From Pontederia crassipes (taxonomy: Eukaryota > Streptophyta > Magnoliopsida > Commelinales > Pontederiaceae): a DNA stretch of 64,000 bases. The stretch is taken from contig CM060188.1 of the NCBI GenBank assembly GCA_030549335.1, positions 7,502,001 to 7,566,000 on the forward strand, given 5' to 3'. How positions within the stretch are numbered: the stretch's first letter is position 1; every line of letters starts with the position of its first letter. Below, in pieces: positions 20,961 through 30,637 of this stretch. The translations under genes were made by a program, and so were the position numbers. The notes under the pieces are model-generated. The model had not been told where the DNA came from. It searched no databases and was given only the letters and a program-made list of their open reading frames with translations.

Positions 20961-22249
20961 GAAAAAATTGAAGTTGTTTGGAGGGCGGAGGGCCGCACGT
21001 TCAAGTAAATGAAAGAACATTCAAGTAAATAAAAGTAATTAACTGCTCTATGCACAAACTTCGAACGTTTGCTCCACTAAAAGCTCCACTTGAAAAAACT
21101 AAAATGTATAAAAATTTTTAAAATGGAGAAAAAAAGATAAATCATAATGAAGATCGCGACCTGCGCCTTAATGAGCGCGTTCAGCTCCATGCCTCTTCAA
21201 TTCCACATCTAATCAAGGAAACAAAGAAGAGAGCAAAATTTATTGTCCGGAGAAAGCATGAGAAGAAAAAAATTGACTACTTTGTATAAAAACTGAGGAA
21301 TAAAATAGATAGAACGACAAAAAAAGGACAAAAAAAATAATCAACAATTCTGAGCTTGGATTATTTTGAAACTGCCGGTGAAAGATGAGCTTTATATAAA
21401 TATAAGATAAATTGTCAAATCAGGCCGAATTCACTTTTAATAAGCCAAGTGAAAAGCTTATAGTTTCTTCTCTGTATAGTGCATAACTGCAATGCTTAAG
21501 AAACTAACCCAAAAGTAAACTGTGCAGTGCATGCAATCAAGTCAGAGATAAAGATATATATATATATATATATATCGAGCAATGCTACAATGGCATATAT
21601 GGTAAATTAAAAATATGAGTGTTAGGAGTATTATTAGGCCAAAGTTTTAGGATGATGTATCATTTTTTATATATAATTAATGCATTGAGAAGTTTGACAT
21701 TGCATGATTTGACTATATCTTTTGTTTTCAAGTGTTGTGAATTTTCTAGACATTTTAATTTTATGCATATTGTAACTTCCAATTATTTAATCTATCCCTC
21801 TTTATCATGTAACTTTCCTCTAATTATTTAATCAATTCATAACTCTCAACAACTTTTTATGTAATTTTTATGAGTACCGAAAACTGTCCATGTGATTTAA
21901 TGATTATCTAATAGTTTCACACTCATTTAGCCTTTTTTTTCCCAAATTTTTAGATGCTATTTTAACTATATCTCTCACTTTCCTTCATTACATAAGTGTA
22001 TCCCTTCCATCATTCTCTCTCCTATTAATAATTTTCTCTCTACCATTATTACCATTATATCTCCTACATTATTAAGAAGTACTCTCTGCATTCATTATCA
22101 CCACCAATTCAATATCATCATTCTCTGTCCTCTCTCGATTGATAATTTTCTCTCTATCATTATTATCATTTTCTCTCCTACATTTCTTAATAAGTAACGT
22201 TTCTCTATCTGCATTCTTTTCTACCTCTCTGCATCTATTGTCATCGCCA
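20961..22249. other. AT-rich, no gene
   Basis: Includes a (TA)n run at about 21553-21575 and pyrimidine-rich segments with ATTATTACCATT repeats (21990-22240). The frame at 21619-21831 resembles no family I know. Confidence 0.5.
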
Positions 22250-22968
22250 ATTCAATATAGTATCCATTTGGAAAATGAAAAGAACATTTGATTTGTTCCG
22301 ATTGTTCTGTCAAACGCAGCATGTGATGAGAACATCGTCACGTGACATTTGACGAGAACTTTTTACGAAAAGTTCTCGTCAAATGTTATTGGAAAGTTCT
22401 TGCCGAAGGCAAGAACATTTTTTTTAACTTGCGCCGCATTCTTTGACTTTTTTTAATTTCGTTTATTTTTTAATTGTTTTATAATGTATGCATATATAAT
22501 ATAGAATAAATTAATACATTATTATAACATAATTTATTAAATGTTATTAATTAAAAATTATAAAATAATTAGCTCTAACAATTAATAAATATTTTATTAA
22601 TTAAACTATTCAATTATTTTTTAAAAAAATTGTATTATATTTAGATCTTAAAATATACGTAAATTATAATATTAATAATATTTAAAAGGTTTAATCAAAA
22701 TAAATAAAAATAATATTAATAATATAATGATTTACGTAAATTATAATATTAATAACATATTCTTATTTACTATAATTTTACACCTCATAAAATAATAAAT
22801 TATATTCTTAGTTCTCCTTTTTTTATCCAAACACCCATTAAAACTTATCCATCACATCAACTTTCTAAATCCTCATCATTACACTTTTTCATCCAAACAC
22901 CAACCAACTTTTCTATCAAATCAATTAGTTCTCGAGAACTAATGTTCCCGTACCAAACGCAACCTTAA
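22250..22968. mobile_element. Possible MITE
   Basis: The right end, read in reverse (GGTTGCGTTTGGTACGGGAA, then CATTAG), resembles the 'GCGTTTGGT..GGGAACA' start common to plant MITEs. The left end has a weaker match (CCATTTGGAAAATGAAAAGA, then ACATT). Between them lie a 19-bp hairpin and about 400 bp of AT-rich DNA. The terminal match is imperfect and no target duplication was found. Confidence 0.3.
22345..22386. repeat. Perfect 19-bp hairpin
   Basis: ACATTTGACGAGAACTTTT, loop TACG, then its exact reverse complement. It sits inside the putative MITE. Confidence 0.8.
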
Positions 22969-23123
22969 GAATTTATAAGGAGGAACTTGCTATCCACAAC
23001 AATAGATACGTGGATGCAAACCAAGCTCTTCGCCCTCGGGAACACAATCCCTGCACTCTCACTCGTGTCCAGTTCCCCTTCTCGCCACCAAATGCGACGT
23101 CACTCCAGTGAAAGCACTGCATC
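22969..23123. other. Exon-like unique sequence left of the hAT element
   Basis: A more GC-balanced stretch (about 22985-23115). If the hAT element is removed, it continues into 23903-24065, where a plus-strand frame with clustered Cys codons (KVTCDLCVSCQYADGQMRCW) is open. I do not recognise a family. It may be a host exon interrupted by the element. Confidence 0.3.
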
Positions 23124-23894
23124 TAGGGCTGAGCACTGGCCGGGTCGACCCGGTCGACCTGGCCCGGTCCGACTCGAAAAATCGGAAAAATAACTCGGTC
23201 CAAATTTAATCCGGGTCCAAATATTGAAAAACCCGCCAGTATCGGATCAGGACCGGGTTCATAGTCCAAATACCCAACTCGAACCCGGCCCGGATTAATA
23301 ATATATAAACCCATCTCACCACATTGCATATTTCATTTCACACCGACTTCTTCTCTCTCCCATCTCTCTTCGTCTCTCACCCTCTCCGGCTCTCGCTCTT
23401 CGGCTATCCCTCTCTATGTCTATCACGTCGGCGGCGACTCCAACCACCCTCCCCTCTCTGGATCCCGGCGCCTAGTGGCTGATCCGGCACATGGCGGCCG
23501 GATCGGCCGTCAGGCGTCAGATCGCGGCGCCTGGCGGCCGGATCGGCCGTCAGGCGCCAGATCCCGGCGCCTGGTGGCCGGATCCGGCCGCCATGTGCCG
23601 GAACCCGGTGCCTAGTGGCCAGATCGGCCGTCAGGTGCCAGATCTGGCCATTGGCGGCCGATCCGGGTGCTAGGCCCTCCCCCTCGTCCCCTCGGTCTCA
23701 AAGCGATTCTCGACCGCCAAAACTATTCCCGGCCGCAAAATTCGACCAATTCCCGGATTGTCGGGTCTGACCCGGTACCGAATCCGGCCGAGTTCGGATC
23801 CGGTACCGGGTCGAAAAATTTTGGACCCGGCGTAATTCGGGTCGGGACCGGGTCTGCGTAGACTCGGACTCAGTCCCAGTTTTGCTCAGGCCTA
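23124..23894. mobile_element. hAT-type non-autonomous element with perfect 8-bp TSD
   Basis: Ends TAGGGCTGAGCA and (reverse complement) TAGGCCTGAGCA form a 12-bp TIR with one mismatch. The flanks are identical 8-mers, ACTGCATC, at 23116-23123 and 23895-23902, the target length of hAT transposons. Next to both ends are GC-rich repeats of the CCCGGTCCGAC / GGGTCGGGACCGGG type. The interior (23460-23680) has three to four imperfect copies of GATCCCGGCGCCTGGTGGCC. No transposase is present. The CCGG-rich ends resemble those of the autonomous hAT copy at 29.5-33.5 kb in composition. Confidence 0.9.
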
Positions 23895-24089
23895 ACTGCA
23901 TCAATGCCACTAAAGTCACTTGTGACTTGTGTGTCAGTTGTCAATACGCGGATGGCCAGATGCGCTGTTGGGTGGAGGCACAACGTTTCCTTAACTATTC
24001 TTGGCTAAGCAGAATTTCACAAACTCCGAAGTTAGAAAGAAACAACATAAACGGTGACAGGAGTTCTTTAGGGTGTGAATAGAGAGAAA

Positions 24090-24869
24090 TCATAAGAGAA
24101 CTTGATTCAGGATATTAACTACTTGGTCAAAAGAATTCTTGAGACTTCTAATATGATCCCTAATCTTTTCAAGGGTGAATGCATCAATGAGGGAAAGAGC
24201 TTTTGTCTTTAGCTTAGACATTTTTGTTGAAGTCACATTCAGTGCTGCTGAGAAATCAGACTTACATTTGGCATCTAGCCCAGCCTTAGGGGATCGACTG
24301 ACCGACAAGTTTGCTTGCGTAGAATTTTCAGAAACGTGAGCGAGCTTTAAAGGATCAACACCACGCTGTTCACTAGTTCCAACTTTGGCATCAAATGTTG
24401 CCTCACATGTATCTGCAATTACTTTGAAAGATGAATTGGCAGGCTGCTGTGTAATTTGCTTCCCATTATCAGTTTCTGCCTCCATTAACATAATATCCTC
24501 TTGACCGTCTTGAGACATGGCTTCCAAAGGAGGATGTGTACAGGTCAACATTGGTACAGATACCTGAAAGGCTTCTTTTCTGGCAACATTATTGACTGCA
24601 GGATGATCCATTTTAACACGTTTTGGTACCGGCTGCTCAAATTCGGTTACATGAGCAGTGGGGAAAGTTGTCTTTGATTTAGTGACACATGAAAGCTGTT
24701 TCAATTTCTCTTTGACAGGCACACACACGTTACAAGTGCTACTACGGCAGTCTCTATAGTGATTGAACAGAGCATTATACTTGGAACATTGCATTGAACA
24801 ATGCTCGTCTTCACACTTTGAAATGTGAGAAAGATTACCCTTAAATGTTACACACGCAGGGAAAGTCAA
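24090..24869 (-). pseudogene. HAC-like (p300/CBP-type histone acetyltransferase) TAZ-domain fragment
   Basis: Plant HAC proteins acetylate histones and have an N-terminal TAZ zinc finger, then PHD, KAT, ZZ and a second TAZ. This 259-residue minus-strand frame begins with the second half of a TAZ1-type finger: SHISKCEDEHC, then HYRDCRSSTCNVCVPVKEKL (His/Cys ligands in order). It continues with an acidic, Ser-rich linker including PKRVKMDHP, and ends with SLIDAFTLEKIRDHIRSLKN, matching the family's 'SL-ELFTPEQI-EHI-SLR' block just before the PHD. There the homology stops (QVVNILNQVLL, stop). PHD, KAT, ZZ and TAZ2 are missing. The first TAZ helix is missing or on an unseen exon (an AAG boundary lies near 24822). 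The frame is intact, so a short TAZ-only protein cannot be excluded, but a truncated paralogue is likelier. Confidence 0.65.
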
Positions 24870-25262
24870 TTTTTTTTAAGACACTTAAACTCACAACAGC
24901 ACCTATTGCAATAAATGACTTACTATAGTATGATGAGCACTAATCCGTGTAATTTACTTGAGGAACCAAAGGAATCCATGTTTGGTGCACGCACTTCAAA
25001 GAGAAAATGAAGAGACGAGGAATGTAACCATGTAATATGGAATATCTTTTTTTTTCTATTGCCTCTCGATTAAAAGAATTACGAGTGAAGTGAATGGCCT
25101 TTGCTATTTTTGGCACATCTAATATGACCATTAAAGTTAGCTTTCAAAAAGCTAGTAATTTGCGTCTAATTATTTATTATTTCTCATGATGACTAATATT
25201 TTATTTAGGATGTAAATTTATTTTATTACTACACTATATCCTTACCTATACAACACATATAG
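24870..25262. other. Intergenic
   Basis: Spacer between the HAC-like fragment and the gypsy LTR. A 63-residue minus frame (24940-25131) has no recognisable domain. Confidence 0.4.
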
Positions 25263-26734
25263 TGTAACGCTCCGAAATTCGACCCGCCACGTGGCGCGAT
25301 CTCCTCTCGTGCGCTACCCTTTTTTTCTTTACATCGACTTTTTTGTTGACCCAAATGATTAAGAAAGTGACACGTAAGCGGATGAGATAATACAACAATA
25401 AGGGGGAGAATGCGGAAGCAAAAAGGGATAAAGTACGTCAAACCATCTCGATAAGAAAACATAGTGCAGAAATAAAAAATAACATCCCATGGTCTTAATC
25501 TGAATGAGCAAAGATAAAAGTATGAGTACTAGACATAAAAACACCTACGGTCGACCATAACCTGACAAGACTCATTCAAGTAAATGTACCACTTAATATA
25601 ATGGATAAACACATGACTCATACTAGACATGACCATAAACATATGCACTTGCCACCCAGAGCGAAGTCGTCGTGCACTTACCATCACGTCACGAGCAACC
25701 ATCATTTACCTATGGGGATCACACAAGGGAGCAAGCTCAACCATTAGCATAACGCTAAGTGTAAGTTCATATAAATCATAGATCAGTTCTATCAGATGTA
25801 AGCATGAAGAGATCATATGATGAAATGTAGAAAAATAAAAAGTGAGCATAATACAATTAGTGCCTCTTTCTTTTCTTCCCTTTCATTTCTTTCGTTTATT
25901 CATTCGTTCTTTCTTTGGGATAGAGCGGAATGACATCGTATGATCCATGTAGCCGACCTCACCTAGTGGGATAAGGCTTTGTTGTTGTTGTTGTTGTTGT
26001 TGTATTCATTCATTCTTTCTTTCTCATTCGAAGAGCTCTTCATTCTCTTATGGTAATACCATTGCCTGCACTCGTAGTGCTACTATGTAGATCATTGTGG
26101 GCTAGTGGGTGATCAGTGCCATGGCCAGCCCCATCGGGCTGAGATGACCTCGTATCAAGAGAAAATATCTGTAAGGGAGAAACTTCCATCTAGATAGAAC
26201 AAATGGTAACCCATGAGGAAGTGCATTGCCGAGGGCTCGCTTAATTTTCCCTTCACGATGGACATTTCTTTCAATTCAAAGATCGATCAAGGTCGTATGG
26301 AGTAAGATTTTTGGAAACGTGCTTCGTTTTCGTCCAGAAACTTAACCTATGAGATAGATCCTGAACTACACACCTTAATACCTACGAATTCATGGTTCGT
26401 CTGCGCGTTGTTCGTCCTTAGTTCGTTGCTGCTGTTCACTGCTCTCTCTCCCACGTCGTCTGCGCTAGAAAACATTGCCGGAGTGCCTCCCTCTGCCACT
26501 GCTTGTGTGTGTCATCGGAGGAAGATCAGAGAGCGAGTGAGTGAGGGATGAAAGGGAAAACGTGAGAAGGAGAGAGCATGGGGTTTTATGGTGATGCATG
26601 TGTCCCTTGATCTCCCCATGTCATGAACTGCTGGCCATTGAAGAGGGGAGAGGAGTGGAGAGCAGGTGGAGAAGAGGAAAGGCTCGGCCGTTTCTCTTCA
26701 TCTTCATTTTTTTTAACAGAGAGGCGTTAGAATA
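25263..26734 (-). repeat. 3' LTR of gypsy #1
   Basis: Starts TGTAACGCTCCGAAATTCGA, the same opening as the LTRs of gypsy #2 and the solo LTR at 53756, and shares with them the GCCACGTGGC block. The inner end is near GGCGTTAGAATA, adjoining a purine-rich tract on the minus strand (ATCCTTTTTCTATGGGTATT), the likely polypurine tract. The terminal CA/TG on that side is mutated. A SINE-like tail lies within. Confidence 0.65.
25921..26003 (+). mobile_element. Au-type SINE 3' tail, copy 1
   Basis: GTAGCCGACCTCACCTAGTG, GGATAAGGCTTTG and then (TTG)n are the typical 3' end of plant Au-type SINEs. Only the last roughly 60-80 bp is present, without the Pol III promoter boxes, so it is a 5'-truncated copy inside the gypsy LTR. 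Confidence 0.65.
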
Positions 26735-26786
26735 TAATACCCATAGAAAAAGGATTCATCTCCGAATCCTGTAAAGAATAGGGCTT

Positions 26787-28329
26787 ACCGAATAAGTGTG
26801 AAAACTCCTTGCGCATCTCGGATTCTAGTTCTCATATCGCATCCTTTCCGTGGTGGTACTTCCATGCGACTTTGACTAGAGGAACTTCTTTGCCCTTCCT
26901 GTATTGGACCTTCCGGTCCATGATCTTCGTTGGGTACTCCACATAGGTCAGGTCCTCTTTTTGATTCGGCTCTTCGATTAACTCGCAACGTTGGCGTCGT
27001 CGTGCTTGTACTTTCGGAGCATGGATACATGAAAAATGTTGTGAACTTTTTCGTAAGAAGGAGGTAGGGCTGATCTGCAAGCTGCATCGCTGACCAACTC
27101 GAGGACCTCGAAGGGACCAACAAACCGAGGGCTGAGCTTCCCTCATTTGCTGAACCTCATCACTCCCTTCATCGAAGACACCTTCAGTAGCACCTGGTCT
27201 CGGGCCTCGAAAATCTACTCTCATCGTTTCTTGTGGGCGTAGTTCTTTTATCATGACTGTGCGGCTTTCATCCTCTTCCGGATGACATCCACCGTATCTA
27301 CGTACTTCTGAGCTCGGACTGCTAGATCATCGCTCATCGCAATCCTCTCGCCGACCTCGCCCCAATGCGCGAGCGAACGGCAAGGTCTTCCATACATCGC
27401 TGCGAACGGCAAGGTCTTCCATACATCGCTTCGAAAGGCGCCATGCCGATGCTGGAGTGGAAACTATTGTTGTACGAGAACTCGATCAACGATAAATGCT
27501 CATCCCAACTACTATGCCAATCCAAAGCACAGACTCGGAGCATATCTTCTAGTGTCCAGATCGTCCTCTCTGACTGTCCATCAGTCTGCGGGTGGAAGGT
27601 CGTACTGTAGCTCAACCTGGTGCCAAAAGTCTTCTGCAGACTCTTCCAAAATCTCGATGTGAATCGGAGATCACAGTCCGACACGATCGAGACTGGAATG
27701 CCATGAAGTCGGATGATCTCTCGTACGTACACTTCTAATAGACTTTCCACTGATTGTTTCCACTTGATCGGAATGAAATGGGCCGCCTTTGTCAACCTGT
27801 CGATCACGACCCAAATGGCGTCATGACCCTTTTGTGCCCTGGGCAGACTTGAGACGAAGTCCATCGTGATGTTCTCCCACTTCCATTCCGGTACTCCTAG
27901 TGGCTTCATGAGTCCGTACGGTCGCTGGTGTTCAGCCTTCACCTGTTGACATACTAAGCATTTGGAGACGTAGTCGGCAATCTCCCTTTTCATATCATGC
28001 CACCAAAAATTGTGTTTGATGTCTCTATACATCTTGGTGCTGCTCGGATGAATCGCAAACTCCGACTTGTGATCTTCATTGAGCACCTCTCGCTGGACTA
28101 TAGCATTATTCGAAACCCAAAGGCAGTTCTGATATCTAATTCCATCATCGTTGCCGACTTTAAGGTCTTCTTGTTCATCTTGACATCTTTTGAACATCTT
28201 CATATATTCGGTGTCAGCCATCTGTGCAGTGATGATTCTGCTGATGAGGCTTGGTTGCAATTGGTGGATCATCAAAATCGCTTTGTGTCCTACAGCCCGT
28301 GGATTCCAGTGGTTGAGTTTCTCGATCAT
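26787..28329 (-). pseudogene. Integrase and C-terminal chromodomain-like region of gypsy #1
   Basis: The frame 27334-28329 (331 residues) holds the H2C2 zinc-binding domain (HPSSTKMYRDIKHNFWWHDM, then CLVCQQVK) and the catalytic core: D in ITMDFVSSLPRAQKG, D in IVSDCDLRFTSRFW, E in TDGQSERTIWTLEDML (D,D-35-E pattern). The usual SDRDPRF reads SDCDLRF. Frames at 26785-27254 continue with RKGKEVPLVKVAWKYHHGKD, a chromodomain-like tail (compare VRN..IPLVKVLW), but in shifted frames. A short direct repeat near 27380-27440 (GAACGGCAAGGTCTTCCATA, then CATCGCT, twice) breaks the frame between the core and the C-terminal part. Confidence 0.85.
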
Positions 28330-28455
28330 TTCGTCCCTTCGTAGCTAGAGGAACGCTAGTTAAGCTTTCCATTTCTGACTAAGAGTGTCGGCTACCGAGT
28401 TCGCCTTATCGGGATGATAGTGTATCATGAAATCGTAGTCCTTGAGGAACTTCAT

Positions 28456-29505
28456 TCATCGTCTTTGTCGCATGTTGAGATCCTTCTGGGTGAAGACGCA
28501 TTTCAGACTCTTGTGGTCGGTAAACACCTGAAACTCTTCACCGTATAGGTAGTGCTTCCATATCTTCAGCGCGAACACAATCGTCGCTAACTCCAAATCG
28601 TGTGTCAGATAGTTCACCTCGTGTTTCTTCAGCTCTCTCGAGGCGTAGGCGACTACATTTCCGTGCTGCATCAGGACACATCCCAGGCCGGTACCACAAG
28701 CATCACTGAATATGGTGTACCCTCCGCTCCCCAATGGAAGAGTAAGAATCGGAGCAGAGGTCAGCATGTTCTTCAGCTCCTGGAAGCTGGTCTCGCACCT
28801 ATCCGTCCAGATGAATTTCTCATTCTTCCTAGTCAGGTGAGTGAGCGGGGCCGCAATTTTGAGAAATCCCGAATAAAGCATCGATAGTAGCCCGCTAGAT
28901 CGAGAAAACTGAGGATCTTCGTCGTGTTCTTTGGTCTGATCCAATTGGCCACTGTCTCACCTTTGTTGGGTCCACTGCTATACCTCGTTTGGGTACGATA
29001 TGCGGATCTAGGTGTTGCTTGAATACTCGGTTCATTAGATCCATGAACACTGCAGGGGCATTCATCAGTCCGAAGGGCATGACCGTAAACTCATAGTGGC
29101 CATACCGCATTCTGAATGTAGTCTTGGGCACATCTTCCTATGAAACTCTTAGCTGATGCTAATCGCTTCTCAAGTCGATCTTTGAAAATACGAAAGCCTT
29201 AGACAGCTGGTCGAACAAGTCGTCGATCCTGGGCAGCGGGTACTTGTTCTTAATCGTTACTTTATTCAGCATCTGGTAGTCGATGTAGAGTCATAGCAAT
29301 CCATCCTTTTTCTTTACAAATAGAATCGGAGCACCCCAAGGGGAGACACTAGGTCGGATGAACCCCTTGTCGAGTAACTCCTATATTTATTTTTTTAGCT
29401 CTAGCATTTTCGTCGGGGCCATTCGATAGGGAGCTTTGGAGATCGGTGCCGTCCCTAGTGCCACGTCAATTCTAAATTCGATCTCCCTCCGCGGTGGCAA
29501 TCCGG
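28456..29505 (-). pseudogene. Reverse transcriptase and RNase H of gypsy #1 (active site deleted)
   Basis: The RNase H part (28456-28944) reads [37 protein letters not shown] and [11 protein letters not shown], and is intact to DLNMRQRR. The RT part (28895-29131) reads [20 protein letters not shown] and [10 protein letters not shown], then jumps to [12 protein letters not shown]. About 60-70 residues, including the FVDDILIYS catalytic loop and FLGH block seen in gypsy #2, are gone. The RT N-terminus continues to about 29505 in other frames with stops. It cannot make a working reverse transcriptase. Confidence 0.85.
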
Positions 29506-30269
29506 AGACCCGGCCTTCGACCCGGATTGCTCAATGGGTCAGGTCGGACCGATCGGACCGGATCGGATCGAAGTATAATAAATTAATACAATTAATAAAA
29601 ATATGTATAAATTCAGCATATATTATATCACTAATAATAATGACATAACACTAATCCATATAATAACATAACAATACTAAAGAATTAAATGCAAAGTACC
29701 ATAACAACATATAAATGTTCACAAGCACAAATTCATTTCATAATTCTTTCACAAAGCAACAAAATTAAAGTAAACACTTTTCTTCAACACTCTTCATCTT
29801 GAAGAAAAGAATCCAAATTGACTTCCAAATCCTCAACATTGTTTTCTTCCATATCATCTTCAAAAAAATATAAACAAAATGAGTTAAAAATCATACTTGA
29901 CAATTATAAACATCTTACAAATCAATATTTTGAATTTTCAAACAAAAAAAATATATATTTACCTTCTTGCATATGAAGTTTTGATCATTCCAAATCATTA
30001 TAGAGCATCTTCTCCAACTCATCATAATCAAGAATTGGGCTCTCTTCATCCTCCATAATCCAATATTCAATCTTGTCTATACTTTCATAATCAATAGGAT
30101 CAAAAAGTGCTTCTTGTTTAATAAGGTATCTACAAAATAATGAAACAATGATAAACATATAAGAGTTGTCAAATCTAAATTAAAAAGTTATAAAGGAAAA
30201 AATGAACATATAAAATTTTCATTTCACAAACCTATTTTTCAAGCCCAAATTGTAATGCACATTTTGATT

Positions 30270-30637
30270 TCTCATCTGATGTCTGCCTCTTGCGATCAGA
30301 CCTGAGGCTTGATCATCAGATTTACTGCTTGATCCCAATTCGTTATCCAACTTTTCTTTGCTCAATAGTCTGCCCTTAACATTATCAAACGTGAGTTTGT
30401 CCCTACCGTAGATCATCGTCTCTTTAAAAGTTTTATATGAAGATGGCAGAGAATAAAGGAGTGATAGGGCATGATCTTCATCATCAACTTTCGCATCTAC
30501 GTTCTTCAAATCATTAATTAGGGCAATGAACTCACTGATGTACGATTTGATCGACGTATCTTCGGTCATACGAAAGGTGTACAATTGTTGCTTCAACACA
30601 AGCCGATTCGCTAGGGTTTTCGTCAGATACGGAGATC
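30270..30637 (-). mobile_element. Copia gag fragment inside the hAT transposase
   Basis: Between LEHQRLNDL and VHYNLGLKNR, which are adjacent in hAT proteins, lies a piece of Ty1/copia gag: YLTKTLANRLVLKQQLYTF, then SIKSYISEF, LINDLKNVDAKVDDED, LLYSLPSSYK and LTFDNVKGRLL, a gag-family (UBN2) order. There are no LTR ends and no other copia domain, so only an internal cDNA piece was inserted. Its right junction creates a TGA stop (RI-stop) in the transposase frame. At the left junction gag and the hAT tail are fused in one frame. Confidence 0.75.
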
